From Leptospira noumeaensis (GTDB taxonomy: Bacteria > Spirochaetota > Leptospiria > Leptospirales > Leptospiraceae): a stretch of DNA of 64,000 nt. The DNA lies in the NCBI RefSeq assembly GCF_004770765.1, contig NZ_RQFK01000014.1, forward strand, positions 62,001 through 126,000. Direction: 5' to 3'. The notes under the pieces are model-generated. The model made no database searches, was not told the DNA's origin, and worked only from the letters and a program-made list of their open reading frames with translations. Below are positions 44,023 through 52,444 of this stretch, piece by piece. Position numbers and translations under genes: made by a program. Every line of letters starts with the position of its first letter. Positions within the stretch are counted from its first letter, which is position 1.

Positions 44023-44829
44023 ATGGAAATTTCTAAAAAATTCATAACATCTCTCGTTTTCCTGGGGCTAACCTTTAGTTTTACCCAGTGTTCCTCTGCC
44101 AAAGGAATGAAAAGAGAAAGTCAGAAAGATTTTTCATACGATGAAGCAGAACGTTTTGCTCCATCGGTGGCTGCGGCGCCTAAGGCAACTCCTTCGGCGG
44201 AGATTTCACAAAATACATCAAAACCAATTAAACGAATGATGGTGTATTCTGTGAATGTCAATTTACAATCCAAAGAAATTGAATCCAAAGTCACAGAAGT
44301 AATCAAACTTGCCGAGTCATTCGGAGGTTATGCACTCCAATACAGTTCGAATGGAAGTGTGAACTTAAAAATTCCTGCAGAAAAACTAAAACAGTTTTTA
44401 TTTACCTTACGAAACCAATCACAAAATTATTCAGAGGAAGTTTCTGCTCAAGATGTAACAGAAGATTTTACTGATACAGAAATCCGTATGGAGAATGCTC
44501 TCAAAATGCGGATCCGACTTTTAGAAATATTAAAAACGGCGAAAACACTGGAAGAAACTTTGAAAGTGGAAGCGGAATTGAACAAAGTATCCGAATCCAT
44601 CGAGAGATTTGAAGGAAGATTAAAATATCTTTCGAATGCAATCCAACTCTCTTCAGTGCATGTACAAGTTCGCCAAAAATGGGAACCTACCGTACAAAAA
44701 GAATACAAACCTGGTCCGCTAGGGTTACCTTTTTATTATCTCTATGTAGGTCTTGGAAAAGTGAAAGATGGAGTTCTTTGGCTTTTTGTCCAAGAAATTC
44801 CTAAGGAAAAAACAGAAATCCCTGAATAA
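44023..44829 (+). CDS. DUF4349 lipoprotein
   Basis: Outer-membrane or periplasmic lipoprotein. Signal ITSLVFLGLTFSFTQCSS with lipid-Cys; a Pro/Ala linker; then DUF4349 pattern (YSVNVNLQSKEIESKVTEVI, YALQYSSNGSVNLKIPAEKL, a coiled coil around ENALKMRIRLLEILKTAKTL, ending SSVHVQVRQ) and a C-terminal hydrophobic stretch. The fold is linked to envelope proteins of unknown job. Follows the amidohydrolase but has its own promoter-less gap of 49 bp with a hairpin. Confidence 0.8.
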   Translation: MEISKKFITSLVFLGLTFSFTQCSSAKGMKRESQKDFSYDEAERFAPSVAAAPKATPSAEISQNTSKPIKRMMVYSVNVNLQSKEIESKVTEVIKLAESFGGYALQYSSNGSVNLKIPAEKLKQFLFTLRNQSQNYSEEVSAQDVTEDFTDTEIRMENALKMRIRLLEILKTAKTLEETLKVEAELNKVSESIERFEGRLKYLSNAIQLSSVHVQVRQKWEPTVQKEYKPGPLGLPFYYLYVGLGKVKDGVLWLFVQEIPKEKTEIPE

Positions 44830-44849
44830 AAATCCAATCAAATTGAACC

Positions 44850-44886
44850 TAGCTTAATTTAACCTAACTTCTATTAAATTAAGCTA
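44850..44886. terminator. 13-bp inverted repeat between convergent genes
   Basis: TAGCTTAATTTAA (44850-44862) and TTAAATTAAGCTA (44874-44886) around an 11-base loop. AT-rich stem with poor T-run on either side, but the location between the DUF4349 gene and convergent tetR-like gene suggests a bidirectional terminator. Confidence 0.5.
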
Positions 44887-44897
44887 ATGGTAACGAA

Positions 44898-44937
44898 CAG
44901 AACGTATCTCAACTTTAATTTTTGATGATACGTTCTG
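44898..44937. repeat. 11-bp inverted repeat overlapping the tetR 3' end
   Basis: CAGAACGTATC (44898-44908) and GATACGTTCTG (44927-44937), loop 18 bases. The right arm lies in the last codons of the TetR gene. No T-run follows on the minus strand. It may be a second 3' hairpin or a DNA-binding site. Confidence 0.45.
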
Positions 44938-45490
44938 CGGAAACGATCATTTGTGATTTCATCCTTTCAATCACTTTACGATCTTTGGTTAAAGCATACA
45001 ACCTGAGCCCACCCAGATAACTCATGTACAATTCATAACTGAGAGCCCTCACTTGGTCAGAACGTAAATTTGGAGCAAAGTTTAAAATACAAGTTTCCAC
45101 AGTTTCCAAAACATGGTGGACGGCTTTATTTCTATACGAATCAAATTGACTCAAATGAGAAATTTCACCAGAAAATAGGGCAATGGGGCAATCCTTTCTA
45201 GAAGTATTCCTTTGGTTCCTAACAATGAAGTTGACCCATTTTTCGATGAAGTCAGACATATCACTGGCTTTGGCTAGAACCTTTAGCATCACAACACGTT
45301 GTTGTTCGGAAAGATAATTTAAATATTCAAACCCAATATCATCCTTTGATGGGAAATGATCGTAGAGAGTTTTTTTATAGGCGCCGGCCTTTTCTAAGAT
45401 CTCGGCAATCCCTGTGGCTTGGAATCCTTTTTCGCGAAACAAAGCAAAGGAACTTTCTAAGATTTTTTGTTTGGGTTTCAAAATAGACAC
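44915..45490 (-). CDS. TetR/AcrR family transcription regulator
   Basis: 191 residues. N-terminal HTH: ILESSFALFREKGFQATGIA, EILEKAGAYKKTLYDHFPSK, then a helical ligand-binding domain. TetR proteins repress nearby transport or lipid genes. The palindrome TTGACAAA-TC-TTTGTCAA upstream of the amidohydrolase is about 3 kb away and is a possible but unproven target. Separated from the next gene by 27 bp. Confidence 0.9.
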   Translation of the reverse strand: MSILKPKQKILESSFALFREKGFQATGIAEILEKAGAYKKTLYDHFPSKDDIGFEYLNYLSEQQRVVMLKVLAKASDMSDFIEKWVNFIVRNQRNTSRKDCPIALFSGEISHLSQFDSYRNKAVHHVLETVETCILNFAPNLRSDQVRALSYELYMSYLGGLRLYALTKDRKVIERMKSQMIVSAERIIKN

Positions 45491-45517
45491 ACTCCCGAAA
45501 TTTCCTTTTATAAAATT

Positions 45518-46576
45518 TTAATTAGAATCACTTTTAGGATAAGAAAGGACTACATTTCCATTTTTATCTTTGATGAGAGAACGCCAAACCAATTTTCCCT
45601 CGATGAGTTCGATCTCCAAGGTTCCGTAGTTTTCGTCCCGAAATGCAGATCCAAGTTTATATTCAGAATCATATTCCAGTTGTAAAAATGGCAAAGGTAA
45701 ATTTAAAGAACTCGAAGTCACTTCGACGAATTTGCGAGTTTCCGAGAAGGGGTATTCGTATATTTCCGCGATGTGGCGATCCCCAGAAAGAATCACTAAA
45801 TCAGAAGTTTTGGCTGAATTCAGAATCTGAAACAACCTTTCTCTTTCCTTGGGAAAGTTTCCCCACTTCTCAAACGGTTGTTCGGTGGGAATTACCTGAA
45901 CGCTGGAAACAAAAATCAGTAAGTCGGAAGGTTGGTTTAATTCCTCCTCTAACCATTTCCATTGTTCTTCCCCAAGCATAGTAGCGTCTTCGTTTGATGT
46001 TGGGCCGTATTGGCTTTTTCCCGTGAAATAAGACCAAAACTTTCGTTGCAAAGGAGAACGAAAAAACCGAGTGTCCGGAATCACTACGTGAATTTTTTTC
46101 TTTTTGAATTCTAAAAAGTAAGAATGAAAAATTCCGTTACCGTCTGTGGTTCCAAACTTCCTACCTTTTGGCATCAGGGAACCCATTTGGTTGATAAACA
46201 CTTCGCGGCTCTTTTTTTTATCTTCAAACTCAGCACCACTGTCATTGATTCCATAATCATGGTCATCCCAAGTGGCTAGAATTTTAGATTCAGAACGAAT
46301 GGTTTTCCATTCTGGTCTGGACAATTGTTTTTTGTAAGCTGGGATTTTTTCTTCGGCGACCAAACTATCGGCATAGATATTGTCACCTAACAAAAGAAGG
46401 AGGTTAAAGGACTCTTTTTTCCACTGGGATAAAACTGGACTTTCTTTGTCCTGATGCAAACAAGATCCGAACCCAATCCGCAAACGATTAGAGTCTTTTG
46501 CCTCAAGTGAAAAAGGAAATTGGAAAAAAGAAACCAAAAGTAAAAAAAATAAAACGAAGGGAAAAGGTTGTTTCAT
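45518..46576 (-). CDS. secreted PhoD-like phosphatase/phosphodiesterase
   Basis: Metallophosphoesterase of the PhoD family, periplasmic. Signal peptide PFPFVLFFLLLVSFFQFPFSLEA. Metal sites: GFGSCLHQ, LLLLGDNIYADS, ATWDDHDYGINDSG and LSGDRHIAEIY. The domain ends with a beta-rich C-terminus. ATG 46576 (MKQPF) chosen over the longer frame from 46642 because the signal peptide starts there, with TTGGAA upstream. Probably an alkaline phosphatase or phospholipase D-like enzyme. Confidence 0.87.
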   Translation of the reverse strand: MKQPFPFVLFFLLLVSFFQFPFSLEAKDSNRLRIGFGSCLHQDKESPVLSQWKKESFNLLLLLGDNIYADSLVAEEKIPAYKKQLSRPEWKTIRSESKILATWDDHDYGINDSGAEFEDKKKSREVFINQMGSLMPKGRKFGTTDGNGIFHSYFLEFKKKKIHVVIPDTRFFRSPLQRKFWSYFTGKSQYGPTSNEDATMLGEEQWKWLEEELNQPSDLLIFVSSVQVIPTEQPFEKWGNFPKERERLFQILNSAKTSDLVILSGDRHIAEIYEYPFSETRKFVEVTSSSLNLPLPFLQLEYDSEYKLGSAFRDENYGTLEIELIEGKLVWRSLIKDKNGNVVLSYPKSDSN

Positions 46577-46653
46577 ACAAATTCCAAAAATTGAAAAGAA
46601 AAAGATTCTTAGAATTTTTAGGAATGATTTCTCTCCCGTCAATCGGAAATCTC

Positions 46654-47196
46654 TTAACGCCCTCCCCTATAAAAACCTCTCATATAGGTGCTATCGGGTC
46701 TACCCATTGCATTTGAAGATCCGTAGATATTATTTCGCATTACTTCTCTCGAAAACATATTACGATACGTATACAACCGGTGGTATCTCGGATAATCCCA
46801 CTTTTGAAAAGAAGTATTAAAGAGAACAACTTCTTGGTAATATCCATAATTGACATGTAACCCATAAATATATCCAGTAACAGGCCATTCCTCTGGAAAA
46901 AATTCTCCTGCCACTTCCACTTCCGTTTCTTGATACATATCCCTGACAGACCTTCTGTCTCCAATCGAACATGGTTCCATACGACTGGGAACTGGCCCTT
47001 CCATTAACACCAAACATTCCGAATTGTATCCATATTTTTCAGCATAAGCCAATTGTTGGTGCGGCCGTAAGTGTTTGGTATCATACAATCCACGAAGCGC
47101 CGTTTTTTTATCCAAAGTAGTACACTCGGAAATCCCAACTATCAGTATGGAAATTAGGAACCATATTCCTCTAGTTCTACGAAATGTGAATTTCAT
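46654..47196 (-). CDS. hypothetical lipoprotein
   Basis: Not recognised. N-terminal RRTRGIWFLISILIVGISECT suggests a lipoprotein (ISEC lipobox). 180 residues, tyrosine- and arginine-rich with paired Cys (NSECLVLMEGPVPSRMEPCS). The C-terminus YMRGFYRGGR is Gly/Arg-rich. A perfect palindrome lies 42 bp before the start. Confidence 0.65.
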   Translation of the reverse strand: MKFTFRRTRGIWFLISILIVGISECTTLDKKTALRGLYDTKHLRPHQQLAYAEKYGYNSECLVLMEGPVPSRMEPCSIGDRRSVRDMYQETEVEVAGEFFPEEWPVTGYIYGLHVNYGYYQEVVLFNTSFQKWDYPRYHRLYTYRNMFSREVMRNNIYGSSNAMGRPDSTYMRGFYRGGR

Positions 47197-47237
47197 GTTA
47201 GCATTCTACTCGAATCTAACAGATATGCGATGGGAGG

Positions 47238-47255
47238 TTTCCGCAATTGCGGAAA
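47238..47255. promoter_or_regulatory. 18-bp perfect palindrome upstream of lipoprotein gene
   Basis: TTTCCGCAATTGCGGAAA reads the same on both strands, 42-59 bp upstream of the lipoprotein ATG on the minus strand and downstream of nothing else, which suits an operator. A candidate -10 (TAGAAT) lies closer to the gene; no convincing -35. Confidence 0.45.
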
Positions 47256-47324
47256 TTACCTAAAACGAAAAGGAACCGACCTTTATCCAAAACAAAGATA
47301 CAGCTCCCATCGGTAAAAAATAAG

Positions 47325-47858
47325 TTATAGTTTTTTTACATTCAGTCGGTATGCACTGATATGTGAAGAAACCGCCAAACCTGAACACTTGTAGTTGTTA
47401 GGATCCACTAACCCGGAAGACTGAATGGTATATATTTTTCCCGTTTCTAAAGTCATTTGTTTGTTCACGCCTCCTGAGGAAGAATAAAGTTCCGTATTCC
47501 CATCCTTGAAGGCCACGATAAAATCAAACTGCTTCGAATTACAGTTATTAGATGTTAAGGTTTGCCTTCCTGAATTCCCTGAAACTTCATAAGAACCGGT
47601 TGTTGTAACAGAAAAAGAACCACTGGCCGCAACCACACTACAAATAGAAATGGAACCTTCACTAAGTTCAAAGGGAGTATTCGCATTTTCATTTGTCAGA
47701 AACTGACATGTGGGTGCAGTCAGAGCAGCCAGAACCAAGGCATCTGCCATTTTATCTCCGGTGAGTTTCAACCCAGAAATGAGACCCTCTTCTTTCTCTT
47801 CCGCACAACTCCATAAAAGGAGGGAAAGAACAGAAATCAAAATTAACTTATTCAACAT
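47325..47858 (-). CDS. hypothetical lipoprotein
   Basis: Not recognised. Signal LNKLILISVLSLLLWSCAEE with WSC lipobox. 177 residues; beta-rich, Ser/Thr/Asn-rich mature part with three to four Cys (CQFL, ICSVV, NNCNS, KCSGL) that could form disulfides after export. Independent transcription unit; the neighbouring gaps hold a palindrome and a structured element. Confidence 0.65.
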   Translation of the reverse strand: MLNKLILISVLSLLLWSCAEEKEEGLISGLKLTGDKMADALVLAALTAPTCQFLTNENANTPFELSEGSISICSVVAASGSFSVTTTGSYEVSGNSGRQTLTSNNCNSKQFDFIVAFKDGNTELYSSSGGVNKQMTLETGKIYTIQSSGLVDPNNYKCSGLAVSSHISAYRLNVKKL

Positions 47859-47930
47859 CGGTAACCTACTAATTGTTTTTTATGTAGGTAAAAAAATCAT
47901 TTGCCTGGTTCCATTTTATGAAAATTTTGG

Positions 47931-48005
47931 GCGCCTCGAGACGACCGCGCTTTCCGCTACAATCTTTTGCTCACGCAAAAGGATTTTCGCTCCAATCGCT
48001 GGCGC
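47931..48005. repeat. structured intergenic element of unknown type
   Basis: GC-rich 75-base block in AT-rich surroundings. Outer arms GCGCC (47931-47935) and GGCGC (48001-48005) are inverted. Inside, TTTCCGCTACAATC (47951-47964) and TTTTCGCTCCAATC (47986 onward) are near-direct repeats flanking a hairpin CTTTTGC-tcac-GCAAAAG (47964-47981). It lies between two lipoprotein genes. I recall similar blocks in leptospiral intergenic DNA but cannot verify copy number. Confidence 0.5.
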
Positions 48006-48011
48006 ATGGAT

Positions 48012-48899
48012 TCATTCTGAAAACCCACATTCTATATCCATCTCACAAGCAAATTGACTCGTATAACAGATATTTGAATTCGAACACCTGTGCGGCGAAG
48101 GCCCTCTGCAAGTTGAGGTTTCGACAAAGGCATGGCAGGTTCTGTTTAATTTTTCTTCTTCTGTCAGAACAATCATTTTTACCTGAGATTGAATCTTTAA
48201 TGTTGGGTTAGATTTTAACACCGCACGAATCGGATAAAATCGATATTCATTCCCTGTTGTTTCCGTAGGAATTCCTTTGATTTCTCCAGAGTTTTTATCT
48301 AAGTAAATTCCCTCAGGTAAATTTGATTCGGAAACAAATTCAATTTCTCCCAAACTTCTTAAAACCCTCAGCGAATTCTCAGAAAATTTGGGAGCCTCTG
48401 GTGTGATGGACATTCCTAACAGAAAGGACATAGACCGAAGCATATAACGAAAGGAACCGAGACAGGGAATGGATATTTGATTGTTACCTGATGGGCTCCC
48501 CGAAGGAACAATCTGAAATGGTGAGTCAGAACAAAGAGTCACGGACACTGTAATTTTAGTATTTGTCACTTCCGTAAATTTTAAAAATTTGGAAGCACCT
48601 TCACCAAATATTTGTTTTTCGGTGACGTTTTCTAAATTTTTACCTTCGATGGAAAAACTAGAATTTTCCATGACCACACTCGGAGAAACAGAATCAACAG
48701 AATACACGCCCGCTGGCCTTAACCCAGGTTCCTCCACTGTTGTTTGGCCTTCTCCCGCGAGTGAAATCAGACCAAGTAAACTCACCATCCATGATCCATC
48801 TGAGTTTGGATCCTTGGCCGAACAACTAAGCAAAATAAGAAAAGATGTAACGAACAAACCAATCTTATAAGATAGAAATAGAATTATTTTTTTTGTCAT
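48012..48899 (-). CDS. hypothetical lipoprotein, Ig-like domains
   Basis: Signal KIGLFVTSFLILLSCSAKD with LSC lipobox. Beta-rich mature region with SVSPSVVMENSSFSIEGKN and LPEGIYLDKNSGEIKGIPT, the style of IPT/TIG and putative-Ig (He_PIG) domains. The Cys-rich end (CHAFVETSTCRG, RCSNSNICY, CEMDIECG) forms a possible disulfide-bonded tail. ATG 48899 with GAGGTGG nearby; the longer GTG start at 48908 overlaps this site. Binding role likely, ligand unknown. Confidence 0.72.
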   Translation of the reverse strand: MTKKIILFLSYKIGLFVTSFLILLSCSAKDPNSDGSWMVSLLGLISLAGEGQTTVEEPGLRPAGVYSVDSVSPSVVMENSSFSIEGKNLENVTEKQIFGEGASKFLKFTEVTNTKITVSVTLCSDSPFQIVPSGSPSGNNQISIPCLGSFRYMLRSMSFLLGMSITPEAPKFSENSLRVLRSLGEIEFVSESNLPEGIYLDKNSGEIKGIPTETTGNEYRFYPIRAVLKSNPTLKIQSQVKMIVLTEEEKLNRTCHAFVETSTCRGPSPHRCSNSNICYTSQFACEMDIECGFSE

Positions 48900-48982
48900 A
48901 TTGACCACCTCTACAAGAGAGAGGGGTCAAAAATGATAGATCTTGGTTTTAAAACTTAAAGTTTTATTTTATGTTGAATGAA

Positions 48983-49996
48983 TCAATCGCAGGAAGCGGC
49001 CATCACTCTTGAAGCTCCGTTATTCGAAGATACTGCCACAAACGTATTTTTTCCAAACGTAATGGATTTCCATGCGATTTGCTCTGGGGCAAGTTGTGCT
49101 TTCCAAGTAATTCCATCTGTGGATGTCATAATCCGTTCGGTTCCATCTAAAGACACTGCCACAAAAAGACCATTCCCGTAAGTTACGCCATACCATGAGT
49201 TCTGTGCAACAGAACGTGGTGTCCAGGTGATTCCGTCAGAAGATGTCATCACCCGATTGGTTCCAGTAGAAGCAACAGCCACAAAAAGTCCATTTCCATA
49301 AGTTATGGAATTCCATTGGATAGCTTGGACATCATTCCGTGCTGTCCAAGTGATCCCGTCAGGGGAAGTAATAACTTTTGCACTCGCTAGAGCCACAAAA
49401 AGTCCATTTCCAAATCCAACTTGTGACCAAGGTTCTGTAGCAGGAGGAGTACGACTGGTCCAATTGATTCCGTCGGGAGATGTTATGGCCCTATCTGCAC
49501 TATTACTAGCAACTGCTACAAACGTACCATTCCCAAAAGTGAGACTTTGTAATATTGGAGTTGGAGAAGTTCTGGTCGTCCATGTTGCTCCGTCAGGAGA
49601 TGACATCACTTTCTCTGGTGTTGCAGAAGGAGATGTTGTCACAAAAAGACCATTTCCATAAGCAAGCGTAGTATATGACGTAGCTATCGGTGGAGTATGC
49701 CCCGTCCAAGTGATTCCATCTGACGAAACCATCACAGGAGTTGTTCCATTTGTAGCAATTGCCACAAAACGATTGTCCCCGTATTTGACTGCTTGCCACG
49801 AATTGGCTTCCGCTGGAGTGCGGATGGTCCAACTCAGTGTTTTATTTTGACATGCTAAGTTTTCTCCAGAGCTATTCGCCGATGCACCAAGCAAAAGTAA
49901 TGCTAGGGAATCATTATTGTCTGACTTCGGTTCACAGCCAATTGCGGAAAAAAGAAACAAACTTGATAAAAGAACAAATAGGGAAAATTTTCTCAT
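48983..49996 (-). CDS. beta-propeller-like lipoprotein with tandem repeats
   Basis: Signal FSLFVLLSSLFLFSAIGCEP with lipobox. About seven repeats of roughly 40 residues: SSDGITWT-x-R...W-x-x-VTYGNGLFVAV-x-S. These are the hallmarks of a repeat family in Leptospira and related bacteria that folds as a beta propeller. Surface location likely, function unknown. Strong repeat homogeneity suggests recent internal duplication. Confidence 0.78.
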   Translation of the reverse strand: MRKFSLFVLLSSLFLFSAIGCEPKSDNNDSLALLLLGASANSSGENLACQNKTLSWTIRTPAEANSWQAVKYGDNRFVAIATNGTTPVMVSSDGITWTGHTPPIATSYTTLAYGNGLFVTTSPSATPEKVMSSPDGATWTTRTSPTPILQSLTFGNGTFVAVASNSADRAITSPDGINWTSRTPPATEPWSQVGFGNGLFVALASAKVITSPDGITWTARNDVQAIQWNSITYGNGLFVAVASTGTNRVMTSSDGITWTPRSVAQNSWYGVTYGNGLFVAVSLDGTERIMTSTDGITWKAQLAPEQIAWKSITFGKNTFVAVSSNNGASRVMAASCD

Positions 49997-50232
49997 TTAA
50001 GAACACCAATATAAAAGTTAACGTTCATTATTTGAATATTCTAATGGAGTGTCAAATCGCAAATTTCCATTTAACATAAATTAGGAAAAACGGAAAAGAT
50101 TCATTTTTTACTTATAAATCTTTGACTGATTTGTCTAAAATTTTGCTACAGATGGCTAAAAAGGCGGGGCTCCCACCTCCTTAACCATTGCCTCAAACGA
50201 ACGGGTGTTTTCTTAAATGATTTGGATTAAAA

Positions 50233-51345
50233 TCATTCCGAAGGCATAAATTTTTTCCACCAACGTTCCATTAGGTTAGGTTCACGCACTTTGACAATTT
50301 GGCCAAATTTGGGTGTGAGTAGGTCAATTTTATAAATCTCGGCTTGTTTCTCTAAAGATTCGGCAGGTTCATACCAACTATGCAAAGACAAATTGAACAT
50401 CCCCCAGTGGACAGGAACCAGTTTTTTGCCTTTTAAGTCTAGATGTGCTTTTGCCGTTTGTTCTGGCAAAACATGCACCGCCTCCCACATCGGATTGTAT
50501 TGTCCGTTTTCAATAAAGGTCAGATCAAACGGACCAAATTTGTCTCCAATGTCTTTAAAGTGCACATCGTATCCGGAATCCCCGCTAAAATAAAATCTTT
50601 CTTTTTCTCCAATGATTGTCCAAGAAGACCAAAGGGTTTTGTTTCCATTCATCCCTCTCCTTCCCGAAAAATGTTGGGCCGGTGTACAAACAATTTTAAG
50701 TTTCCCTAAATTCAAGGTTTGCCACCAATCAAGTTCGGTTAGGCGGTCATCACTCACACCCCATTCTCTCAAATGAGAAATAACTCCCAGAGGTGTGATG
50801 AACTTTGTAGATTTGGTTTTGAAAAATTCGATGGTTTTCATATCCAGATGGTCATAATGATCATGTGAAATGATGATATAATCGATGTTTGGTAATTCTT
50901 CTAATTTGACCACAGCATCTTGGAAACGTTTTACCATAAAACTGAATGGCGCCGCTGATTCAGAAAACACGGGATCAAAAAATAAAATTTTCCCTTCGAT
51001 GTTTACAAGAAAGGTGGAATGCCCAAACCATATGAATTTGATACTTTCATCCGGTTTTAAAAATTCAGCAAAGTCTGGTTTTTCTTCTGGTAATTTAAGA
51101 TCTGGTTTTTGGTGTTTATCTCCACCAAACATAAATTTAAAGAAAAGAGAAAAGAAGTTTTGGTTTCCTCTCATTTTCTCTAAAACATCTGGTCTACGGT
51201 TGACAAACTGGTCTCTCTCTTTGTCAAAATGTTTCGATGTTTTTAATTTTTCGTAATGTTCTCCGTCAGGATCTTTCCCGAAGGCCTTACAATCAAATAC
51301 TGTGATGGCAATAAATAATACCAGTATCAGGGTGATTTTTTTCAA
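50233..51345 (-). CDS. metallo-beta-lactamase-fold lipoprotein, NAPE-PLD-like
   Basis: Zn hydrolase related to N-acylphosphatidylethanolamine phospholipase D/UlaG. Putative lipobox VFDC at about residue 19. Metal motifs: ISHDHYDHLD (HxHxDH), CTPAQHFSGR, FSGDSGYDVHF and VPVHWGMFNLSLHSW. 370 residues. Likely lipid-acting envelope enzyme. Divergent from the RND operon with about 145 bp between. Confidence 0.85.
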   Translation of the reverse strand: MKKITLILVLFIAITVFDCKAFGKDPDGEHYEKLKTSKHFDKERDQFVNRRPDVLEKMRGNQNFFSLFFKFMFGGDKHQKPDLKLPEEKPDFAEFLKPDESIKFIWFGHSTFLVNIEGKILFFDPVFSESAAPFSFMVKRFQDAVVKLEELPNIDYIIISHDHYDHLDMKTIEFFKTKSTKFITPLGVISHLREWGVSDDRLTELDWWQTLNLGKLKIVCTPAQHFSGRRGMNGNKTLWSSWTIIGEKERFYFSGDSGYDVHFKDIGDKFGPFDLTFIENGQYNPMWEAVHVLPEQTAKAHLDLKGKKLVPVHWGMFNLSLHSWYEPAESLEKQAEIYKIDLLTPKFGQIVKVREPNLMERWWKKFMPSE

Positions 51346-51490
51346 AACGATTCTACCTCTTCTAAGTGCAACTTTCTTTAGACTGAATCCGTCGATGAAC
51401 TAAAAAAGGAATCCATCTTTTTAGAAAGGCTAGATCCTTTTTCCGGTTGCATTCACCTTACCATCCAATAGGTTGAAGAAAGGACTCGGT

Positions 51491-52444
51491 ATGCCCAAAT
51501 ATCTCGCGCTCTATCTTCTATTCTTTTTTTCCCTTTCCTGTAATTCAAAACCCGAAGAAAATCGACCGCGAATCGCCAGTTTTCATGCCATCCAAGACGG
51601 GGAGATCATCAAAAAATCGGAAGGGGAATTGCCTTCCACAATTACACTTGCCAACGCCGAATATCGCAACTTAGGTGCTGGCCTTTCCGTTCCGGTTCGA
51701 ATTTCAGTCGTTTGTGTTTCTTCAAAGGAAGCAAATTTTTCCTATCATTTTGAAACCGAAGAACAATCCGTCATCTATTCCGATTACCTCAAAAGCAAAG
51801 CAGCTCTCTATGGGGCCAAAAAATCTTATTCTCGTTTGAAGTATCTGGTAGAAAACCAAGCAGCAGCCGGAAAGGAACTAAACGATGCCCAAGTCCAATT
51901 ACAACAAATGGCAGCATCGATGGAAGAAAATCTGAATCGTTTGCGGATGCAAGGAATCCCCATTGAAAAACTATCCAAACTAACACCTGGAAATATTTTG
52001 ATTGTAGGAGATATTCCTGAGACAAAACTAAACCGAGTCAAATTACAATCAAAACTTCATATTAAGTTTTCCGCATTTCCAGGAGAAAAGTTCGAAACAC
52101 GCGTTGATTCTATTTCCGACGTGATTGATCCAGTCAGCCGAACAGTCAAAGTCATCATCATTACAAAAAACACTGCAAACCAATTCAAACCAGGTATGTT
52201 TGGGACAGGACAAGTTGAGTTAGAAAACATTGAAGCACTTTCTGTTCCCAATGAAGCAATCATTCTGATTGGTGACACTAGTTATATTTTCAAACAAATT
52301 GATCCTTCTAGTTTCCAAAGAATCCAAGTGGAAACAGGAATCGAAACAGAAGATTACACGCAGATTTTATCTGGACTAAAAATGAATGACCGAGTGGTTT
52401 CCCATGGTTCTACATTATTAAAAGGACTAAGTTTCGGTTACTAA
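51491..52444 (+). CDS. RND efflux periplasmic adaptor, lipoyl domain missing
   Basis: Membrane-fusion lipoprotein (signal with LSLSC lipobox) of a metal-type tripartite pump. A helical hairpin (about 95-165, KSKAALYGAKKSYSRLKYLV...QLQQMAASMEENLNRL) is followed directly by a barrel-like region (GDIPETKLNRVKLQSKLHIKF, AFPGEKFETRVDSI, DPVSRTVKVIII, FKPGMFGTGQVELE) and a membrane-proximal domain. The two lipoyl halves normally flanking the hairpin (GxVxxxxVxxGDxV) are not visible, and the protein is only about 317 residues. Start ATG 51491 with AAAGGA. TAATG overlap with the pump gene. Confidence 0.85.
   Translation: MPKYLALYLLFFFSLSCNSKPEENRPRIASFHAIQDGEIIKKSEGELPSTITLANAEYRNLGAGLSVPVRISVVCVSSKEANFSYHFETEEQSVIYSDYLKSKAALYGAKKSYSRLKYLVENQAAAGKELNDAQVQLQQMAASMEENLNRLRMQGIPIEKLSKLTPGNILIVGDIPETKLNRVKLQSKLHIKFSAFPGEKFETRVDSISDVIDPVSRTVKVIIITKNTANQFKPGMFGTGQVELENIEALSVPNEAIILIGDTSYIFKQIDPSSFQRIQVETGIETEDYTQILSGLKMNDRVVSHGSTLLKGLSFGY

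Noticed and set aside
50216..50237. AATGATTT / AAATCATT stem at the end of the metallo-beta-lactamase-fold gene
   Set aside because: AT-only stem without a T-run on the transcribed strand, so not convincing as a terminator.
51400..51461. AAAAAGGA / TCCTTTTT inverted repeat before the RND adaptor
   Set aside because: Simple homopolymer-rich arms with a long loop in an AT-rich promoter region; little specificity.
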